64,000 nt of DNA from Flavobacterium collinsii (GTDB lineage: Bacteria; Bacteroidota; Bacteroidia; Flavobacteriales; Flavobacteriaceae), in the NCBI RefSeq assembly GCF_902804485.1, contig NZ_CADCST010000148.1:37887-101886 (forward strand), written 5' to 3'. Shown one piece after another: positions 59,606-64,000 of this stretch. How positions within the stretch are numbered: the stretch's first letter is position 1; each line of letters begins with the position of its first letter. The notes beneath the pieces are model-generated. The model worked only from the letters and a program-made list of their open reading frames with translations, was not told where the DNA came from and ran no database searches. The position numbers and the translations under genes were made by a program.

Positions 59606-59639
59606 AATAGCCTGTTCGAGAGAACAGGCTATTTTTTTT
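59606..59639 (+). terminator. folD terminator
   Basis: AATAGCCTGTTC / GAACAGGCTATT, a perfect 12-bp stem with loop GAGA and T8. Confidence 0.92.
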
Positions 59640-59671
59640 GGATGGAGTGAAGTTATTGTTGGAATCTCGAG

Positions 59672-60142
59672 GTGTAGTCCCTACGGGACAAGGCGGGTCA
59701 GGCTAGTTTTTGTGTTACCTGTATTTGATCCCTTCGGGATAAGCTCTTTTCTTAGTATAATGCTAATGTAAAAAAATGCTGTATTGGTTGTTGTGTCATC
59801 ATTATTCATTCTCTACAATATTAAACTCCGCTAGGAGTCAGGTATCGGGAGAAAAAAAGTTATGTTTAATGTTGTATTGTTATTATTTATTCTCTGGGAT
59901 ATTAAACTCCGCCAGGAGTCAGACACCGACAGAAAAGAAGGTATGTTATCTGTTGTCGCTCTCGTTATTTATTCTCTACAATATTAAACTCCGCCAGGAG
60001 TCAGGCATCGGGAGAAAAAAAGTTATGTTTAATGTTGTATTGTTATTATTTATTTTCTAGGATATTAAACTCCGCTAGGAGTCAGATATCGGTAGAAAAA
60101 AAGATAAAATTCATATGGAAAAATGTCCCGTAGGGACTACAC
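59672..60142. repeat. hairpin array: four ~81-bp tandem units within a 19-bp perfect inverted repeat
   Basis: The gap 59583-60248 has no credible gene. GTGTAGTCCCTACGGGACA (59672-59690) returns as its exact complement at 60124-60142. Between them lie ATCCCTTCGGGAT (59728-59740) and four copies of ATTAAACTCCGCYAGGAGT with cores ACTCC-GCYA-GGAGT starting at 59825, 59906, 59988 and 60069 (periods 81, 82, 81). Copies 1 and 3 have almost identical downstream text and copies 2 and 4 resemble each other less, suggesting a two-unit duplication. Most copies are followed by an ATCGGKAGAAA-like tail. No transposase is adjacent. Confidence 0.8.
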
Positions 60143-60220
60143 ATGTTTTATAAAGTTGAAATTTTGATCAAAAAAGTAAAAAAAAGATCATTTTTAGAAT
60201 GGTCAATTCAAAATAAAATA

Positions 60221-60244
60221 TAACTTTGTATCTCAAAGTACTTT
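60221..60244 (+). promoter_or_regulatory. -7 box overlapped by palindromic operator, site 1
   Basis: TAACTTTG (60221-60228) is a TAnnTTTG box. Its second part is the left arm of ACTTTG-TATCT-CAAAGT (60223-60239), followed by a further ACTTT half-site ending at 60244. It lies 5 nt before the ATG at 60249. A near copy is site 2 at 61188-61210. Confidence 0.7.
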
Positions 60245-60248
60245 ATTT

Positions 60249-60866
60249 ATGAATCAGAAGCACCAAGAAGATTTAGCACATATTCGTTCCATGATGGAGC
60301 GTTCTTCAAGATTTATATCGTTAAGCGGACTCTCGGGGGTATTTGCAGGACTTTCTGCTTTGATTGGTGGATTGTATGTTTATCAATTATTTAAAGCAAA
60401 AGGGCTCGAGTATTTTGGTGCAGAGTATGAACAAAATTATTCTGTTGATTTAGTATCGGAACTAGTTTTTACAGGCTTGATCATTTTGATTTTTGCTTTT
60501 AGTTTCGGTCTGTTTTTTACAGTTAGAAAAAGCAGAAAGTATAATTTGCCTATTTGGACTTCGGCTACTAAACACATGCTTTTTAATCTGATAGTTCCTT
60601 TATTAGCGGGAGGCATATTTTGTCTTGCATTAATTTATCATCAGGTTTATGGCTTAATTGCACCGGCTACTTTAATCTTTTACGGACTTGCCTTGATCAA
60701 TGCTGAAAAATACACTTTTTCGGATATTAAATATTTGGGTTTTTGTGAGTTGGTTCTAGGATTTATTTCTCTTTTTTTTATTGGATATGGTTTGGTTTTT
60801 TGGATCATTGGATTTGGTATTTTGCATATCTTGTACGGATTAATAATGTTCAAAAAATATAAATAA
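60249..60866 (+). CDS. uncharacterised multi-span membrane protein, paired with a winged-helix regulator
   Basis: 205 residues. A short soluble N-terminus (NQKHQEDLAHIRSMMERSSRF) is followed by about six hydrophobic segments: ~24-48, 71-93, 108-130, 133-152 and two in 163-202. No catalytic motif or family is recognised. The regulator gene starts 8 nt downstream, and an operator-like palindrome covers the promoter, so the two form an autoregulated unit. By analogy to membrane protein/HTH pairs in Bacteroidota, the membrane protein may be the regulated product or a signal partner (inference). Confidence 0.75.
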   Translation: MNQKHQEDLAHIRSMMERSSRFISLSGLSGVFAGLSALIGGLYVYQLFKAKGLEYFGAEYEQNYSVDLVSELVFTGLIILIFAFSFGLFFTVRKSRKYNLPIWTSATKHMLFNLIVPLLAGGIFCLALIYHQVYGLIAPATLIFYGLALINAEKYTFSDIKYLGFCELVLGFISLFFIGYGLVFWIIGFGILHILYGLIMFKKYK

Positions 60867-60874
60867 TCCATTCC

Positions 60875-61165
60875 ATGGGAATTATTGACAAATTAAATAA
60901 AGATTTTGAAAGCCGTGTCAGATTGGGTATAATGTCCATACTGATGGTGAACGAGTGGGTGGATTTTACGGAGATGAAAAGCCTCCTGAATATCACCGAT
61001 GGAAATTTGGCGAGTCATTCCTCAGCGCTTGAAAAAGCAGAATATATTGAAGTAAAAAAAGAATTTGTGGGTAAAAAGCCTAAAACGTCCTATCAGGTAA
61101 CTCCTAAAGGACGTGCAGCTTTCAAAGAGCACCTGTCTTATCTTGAAAAATTGATGAAATCGTAA
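60875..61165 (+). CDS. winged-helix transcriptional regulator (HTH_34-like)
   Basis: 96 residues, a single winged-helix domain: RVRLGIMSILMVNEWVDF, MKSLLNITDGNLASHSSALE as the recognition-helix region, and the wing KTSYQVTPKGRAAFKEH. This is the layout of the PF13601-type (MarR/ArsR-like) small regulators, which bind palindromes as dimers. It lacks a sensor domain. The two near-identical palindromes at 60223 and 61188 flank its operon and are its best candidate targets: one would give autorepression, the other control of the next gene. Confidence 0.85.
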   Translation: MGIIDKLNKDFESRVRLGIMSILMVNEWVDFTEMKSLLNITDGNLASHSSALEKAEYIEVKKEFVGKKPKTSYQVTPKGRAAFKEHLSYLEKLMKS

Positions 61166-61187
61166 TAACTCTATTTTTTTACCTATA

Positions 61188-61210
61188 TACTTTGAAATAC
61201 AAAGTACTTT
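61188..61210 (+). promoter_or_regulatory. palindromic operator, site 2
   Basis: TACTTTG-AAATA-CAAAGTA (61188-61206), a perfect 7-bp inverted repeat with 5-nt spacer, then CTTT ending at 61210. It shares ACTTTG-N5-CAAAGTACTTT with site 1. It stands 100 nt before the gene at 61311, with TATACTTTG resembling a -7 box with one extra base. Confidence 0.65.
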
Positions 61211-61310
61211 TAAAATTAAAATAATAAAATCGCCACTAAAAAAAGCAAAACAAAAGCAATAAAGAAAGGGCGATAACCTACTGGAATCCTATTAACTTAA
61301 CGCAATACTT

Positions 61311-62696
61311 ATGAAAAAACATCAAATTATCCCAGCCTGCAGTTTAATTTTTTTACTGCTTTTTTACAATGAATCAATGGGAGTTAACCTCGCTATTTTT
61401 GGATTATTATTAATTGGATTAATCTGTTACTTTTTTCAGGACAGGTTTACCGAAAGATCTCATTTGATTTTGGTTGTAACTTCGGTCTTATCATGTCTGG
61501 CTTTTGCCTGGTACGGAGATTTTGCATCATTTTTGGCGCTTTCAATGTCGGTTTTATTTTTACAATTCAGAACACAGGATTCAGATCTTAAACTGATTCA
61601 GGTTTTTCCACTTGTCTTTTTAAACGCATTTGCCACTTTAGGGCGTGTTTTTATGTTCAACCAATGGCTTCCGGAACGAAAAATCCACAATAATTTTGCG
61701 AAAAAACTAGTGGCTTATTTTGTTATTCCATTGATTTTTCTCGGCGTATTTTTTACCGCTTATTCCTTTGGGAGTGAACATTTTTCATCTCTGCTAACGG
61801 ATTATACTTTAGATCTTGATATTTTCGAGGTTCTTCTGATTGGAACTTTAGGGTTTTATATTTCATTCAGTTTTTGGAATTATTGGATTCCTGAAGTATG
61901 TTATGAAAAAAATGAACTTTTAGATAATGAATTTAATAACATAACCGAAATCAAAAATCAGCAGACATTTTCGTTTCTGGATTTGGATTTTGAAAGAAAG
62001 AGTGGTGAAATTACATTAGTCTTGTTGAATTTCATGTTGCTGGTTTTTATCATTACCTATAATTATGAACAATTTTTTGAAACTGTTGAGACTTCTAAGC
62101 TCAGTTCAGGAACTCACGATAGAGTAAATGCCGTAATCTTTTCGATTATTATGGCGGTTGGAGTGATACTGTTCTATTTTAAAGGAGGATTTAATTTTGA
62201 TAAAAAAGCGGCTTCTCTTAAAAAACTGGCTAAAATATGGATTGTTTTAAATGGTGTTTTAATTGTCAGCACTATTATTAAGAACTCAGAGTATGTTTCA
62301 TTCTTTGGGTTAACCTACAAAAGATTGGGAGTTTATGCATTTTTGATTCTGGCAGTGATTGGTTTGATTTTTACATTTTTAAAAATTACCAGACAAAAAA
62401 CAAATGTTTATCTCATCAATCAAATGGTCTGGTGCTTTTATGGAACGATACTGTTATGTAGTTTTGTGAATTGGGGAAATCTAATTACATATTATAATGT
62501 ATCAGTAAATAAAGGAGTGGAGCCCTGGTTTTTAAGGAGCTTGCACTTTAATGATGAGAGCCGCAATGCTTACTTTTCAACCATAAATATTGTTGGTGAA
62601 GGACAGGGTTATCTGGAAGAGAATCGTGTAGAAGACCACAAGAATGATCCTTTTCTGTCGAAAGCGCTCTATTATGAATTTGTGAATACTAAATAG
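61311..62696 (+). CDS. DUF4153/DUF4173-type polytopic membrane protein
   Basis: 461 residues with about eleven hydrophobic segments, starting MKKHQIIPACSLIFLLLFYN. The segment GLTYKRLGVYAFLILAVIGL followed by an ITRQKTNVYLINQ loop and the late SVNKGVEPWFLRSLHFNDES are the recognisable DUF4153/DUF4173-like parts. Function unknown; predicted inner membrane. An operator-like palindrome identical in plan to that of the upstream regulator operon precedes it, and it ends with a strong terminator, so it is probably a separate transcript under the same regulator. Confidence 0.75.
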   Translation: MKKHQIIPACSLIFLLLFYNESMGVNLAIFGLLLIGLICYFFQDRFTERSHLILVVTSVLSCLAFAWYGDFASFLALSMSVLFLQFRTQDSDLKLIQVFPLVFLNAFATLGRVFMFNQWLPERKIHNNFAKKLVAYFVIPLIFLGVFFTAYSFGSEHFSSLLTDYTLDLDIFEVLLIGTLGFYISFSFWNYWIPEVCYEKNELLDNEFNNITEIKNQQTFSFLDLDFERKSGEITLVLLNFMLLVFIITYNYEQFFETVETSKLSSGTHDRVNAVIFSIIMAVGVILFYFKGGFNFDKKAASLKKLAKIWIVLNGVLIVSTIIKNSEYVSFFGLTYKRLGVYAFLILAVIGLIFTFLKITRQKTNVYLINQMVWCFYGTILLCSFVNWGNLITYYNVSVNKGVEPWFLRSLHFNDESRNAYFSTINIVGEGQGYLEENRVEDHKNDPFLSKALYYEFVNTK

Positions 62697-62702
62697 TTGA
62701 TA

Positions 62703-62737
62703 AAAACCGTCTTAATATGGTATTAAGACGGTTTTTT
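62703..62737 (+). terminator. terminator of the 61311 gene
   Basis: A perfect 15-bp stem AAAACCGTCTTAATA / TATTAAGACGGTTTT with loop TGG, then T-run. Confidence 0.92.
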
Positions 62738-62751
62738 AATGTCCAATTGTT

Positions 62752-62780
62752 TTTGGTTATAAAAATAAAGGATACTTTTG
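62752..62780 (+). promoter_or_regulatory. corA promoter
   Basis: TTTG at 62752-62755 and TACTTTTG at 62773-62780, 17-nt spacer. The start of transcription would be near 62786, leaving a ~105-nt leader before corA. Confidence 0.6.
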
Positions 62781-62805
62781 CAGCACTTAAAAAAAAACTT
62801 CTCCA

Positions 62806-62838
62806 ATGGACGATTATGATTCGTTAGTATTTAATTAA
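62806..62838 (+). other. possible 10-codon leader ORF upstream of corA
   Basis: ATG at 62806 opens MDDYDSLVFN and stops at 62836-62838, inside the predicted corA leader. Three of the first five residues are Asp. It lies 8 nt before the first of two overlapping hairpins. Too short to support as a gene on its own; listed because of its position. Confidence 0.25.
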
Positions 62839-62846
62839 AGTAGCTT

Positions 62847-62889
62847 TTTGAATTTTTTCAAATTGCTGCAATAACCTCTGCAATTTTGA
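62847..62889 (+). promoter_or_regulatory. two mutually exclusive hairpins before the corA start
   Basis: Hairpin A: TTTGAA-TTTT-TTCAAA (62847-62862). Hairpin B: TCAAATTGC (62858-62866) with GCAATTTTGA (62880-62889), one bulge and a 13-nt loop, ending 1 nt before the ATG. Both need 62858-62862, so only one can form; B would cover the ribosome-binding region. Confidence 0.35.
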
Positions 62890-62890
62890 A

Positions 62891-63817
62891 ATGAAAGCCT
62901 TTTACAAAAACAATAACGGATTAGTCGAAACTCAGGAATGGACTCCAAACTGCTGGATCAGCATTGAATCTCCAACAGAAACTGAAAAAAAGTATTTACT
63001 GGACGAACTTCAAATTCCTGAAGCCTTTTATAATGATATTGAAGATATTGATGAAAGACCTCGTATGGAGTCTGAAGATGGCTGGAATCTGTTTATCATG
63101 CGCGTACCTATAAAAAGTAACGACGTTAAACTTCCTTTTCAGACTATTCCGATGGGTTTGATTTTTAAAGAAGATATTTGTGTGACCATTAGTTTTTATG
63201 AAACACAAATCATTTCTGATTTTGTGCAATACACCAAAAGGAAAAATATACCAATAAAAGACAATTTCGATTTAGTCTTAAGATTGTTATTGTCGTCAAG
63301 TGTCTGGTATTTAAAATATCTGAAGCAAATCAATCAAAAGATAAAACTGGCCGAGGATAATCTGGAGAAATCAATTAAAAACCAAGAGTTGCAGGCACTT
63401 TTGCAAATCGAAAAATGTTTGGTGTTTTTTATTACTTCCTTAAAAGGAAACGATGTTTTATTTCATAGAATTAAAAATCTAAAGGCGCACAGAGAGCATT
63501 TTGATCCTGATTTGCTGGAAGACGTAGATATCGAATTAAGTCAGGCGCAGGATACCGCTAATATTTACAGTAATATTTTGACGGGAATGATGGATGCCTA
63601 TGCTTCGGTGATTTCTAATAACATGAATAACATTATGAAGCAAATGACTTCGATTTCTATTATTCTAATGATTCCTACTTTGATAGCCAGTTTGTACGGA
63701 ATGAACGTGCCAAATGGTTTGGAAGAAAGCAAGTTCGGTTTTTGGATTTTGCTTTTTATATCTGTTATTTTGTCTTCTTGTGGGGCATTTCTATTTAAAA
63801 GAAGAAGATGGTTCTGA
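62891..63817 (+). CDS. corA: CorA family magnesium/cobalt transporter
   Basis: 308 residues. A large N-terminal cytoplasmic domain with long helices is followed by two C-terminal membrane spans; the signature YGMNVPNG (Gly-Met-Asn) sits at the end of the first span (~277-284). The C-terminus ends with a basic KRRRWF tail. CorA forms a pentameric Mg2+ channel gated by cytoplasmic Mg2+. Single gene with promoter, an unusual leader, and a terminator 107 nt downstream. Confidence 0.93.
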   Translation: MKAFYKNNNGLVETQEWTPNCWISIESPTETEKKYLLDELQIPEAFYNDIEDIDERPRMESEDGWNLFIMRVPIKSNDVKLPFQTIPMGLIFKEDICVTISFYETQIISDFVQYTKRKNIPIKDNFDLVLRLLLSSSVWYLKYLKQINQKIKLAEDNLEKSIKNQELQALLQIEKCLVFFITSLKGNDVLFHRIKNLKAHREHFDPDLLEDVDIELSQAQDTANIYSNILTGMMDAYASVISNNMNNIMKQMTSISIILMIPTLIASLYGMNVPNGLEESKFGFWILLFISVILSSCGAFLFKRRRWF

Positions 63818-63924
63818 CAATGTGTTTACTGCAAAAACACATAGCAATATGGTTTTTTGATATATAAATTATGTTGTCTCGTCCTAAAAAAGCGATACAG
63901 GTTATTACATAAAAATAATTAATT

Positions 63925-63959
63925 AAACAGTTGCAAGAACCCTCTTGCAACTGTTTTTT
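63925..63959 (+). terminator. terminator downstream of corA
   Basis: A perfect 14-bp stem AAACAGTTGCAAGA / TCTTGCAACTGTTT with loop ACCC and T6. It stands 107 nt beyond the corA stop; the stretch between them shows no gene. Confidence 0.88.
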
Positions 63960-64000
63960 GTTTTATATCTTCTCATTTGAATTTGATTTTGAGAATGCAT

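Noticed and set aside
59776..60060. A 94-codon plus-strand reading frame inside the tandem-repeat array
   Set aside because: It exists because the first repeat period (81) is a multiple of three and the units lack stops. The product is repeated low-complexity Leu/Ser text with no start context; not a gene.
59825..60082. CRISPR array
   Set aside because: Four regular palindromic cores look CRISPR-like, but the intervening ~67 nt are themselves repeated between units, the period is 81-82, and no cas gene is present.
63866..63905. Possible insertion-sequence end (GTCTCGTCCTAAAAAAGCG) between corA and its terminator
   Set aside because: The text reminded me of flavobacterial IS ends, but there is no second end, target duplication or transposase remnant in view; not supportable.

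Overview
The window reads as a low-GC chromosome segment of a Flavobacterium-like member of the Bacteroidota. The support is internal: promoters carry the Bacteroidota -7 box TAnnTTTG rather than TATAAT; there is a type IX secretion sorting domain, a PorV/PorQ-like barrel, carboxypeptidase-regulatory/outer-membrane-barrel receptors, HmuY, and many flavobacterial DUF families. No phage, intact transposon, CRISPR array or rRNA operon was found. One tRNA gene (Thr, anticodon TGT) is present.

Layout. 0-4.1 kb is the end of a surface polysaccharide cluster (two GT4 glycosyltransferases, an O-antigen ligase/polymerase, a polyprenyl glycosylphosphotransferase). 4.1-11.5 kb holds envelope housekeeping: a DUF4105 membrane protein, a PorV-like barrel, phosphatidylserine synthase, a GH25 muramidase, then the leftward group lptB / AhpD-like / tatC / kdsD. 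recQ (11.6 kb) diverges from kdsD. 13.9-18.9 kb mixes a FAD oxidoreductase with three acidic proteins (SMI1/KNR4-like and two others) that look like an orphan immunity cluster. 19-24.4 kb has a quinone oxidoreductase, exported MsrA/MsrB, and the idi / PTPS / PrxQ / manA run. 24.5-25.4 kb contains tRNA-Thr and a gene-free stretch with six tiny hairpins. 25.4-36.9 kb carries a DUF5362 membrane protein, lipoproteins, htpG, an OmpA-like lipoprotein, an ABC ATPase, an S9 peptidase, a ketoacyl-ACP synthase III and cutC. 37-42.2 kb has two tandem paralogous outer-membrane receptors. argS follows. 45.9-52.2 kb is a heme-uptake locus: a DUF6607 gene divergent from a HmuR-like receptor and HmuY, followed by a T9SS cargo protein. 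52.4-57.0 kb is a three-gene polysaccharide O-acylation operon (two SGNH proteins and a MBOAT). ffh, folD, a repeat array, a membrane protein with a winged-helix regulator, a DUF4153/4173-type membrane protein and corA finish the window.

How the genes work together. Much of the window serves the cell envelope: polysaccharide synthesis and O-acylation, LPS export and Kdo supply (LptB, KdsD), outer-membrane receptors, and periplasmic repair (MsrA/B). Two regulatory circuits can be proposed from the sequence alone. One is a palindromic operator shared by the winged-helix regulator operon and the neighbouring membrane-protein gene. The other is a symmetric divergent promoter with a central palindrome at the heme locus. 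The least explained structures are two clusters of very short hairpins, at 24.93-25.18 kb and 59.67-60.14 kb. The second is bracketed by a perfect 19-bp inverted repeat and contains four ~81-bp tandem units. All family names come from reading the sequence and were not checked by database search.
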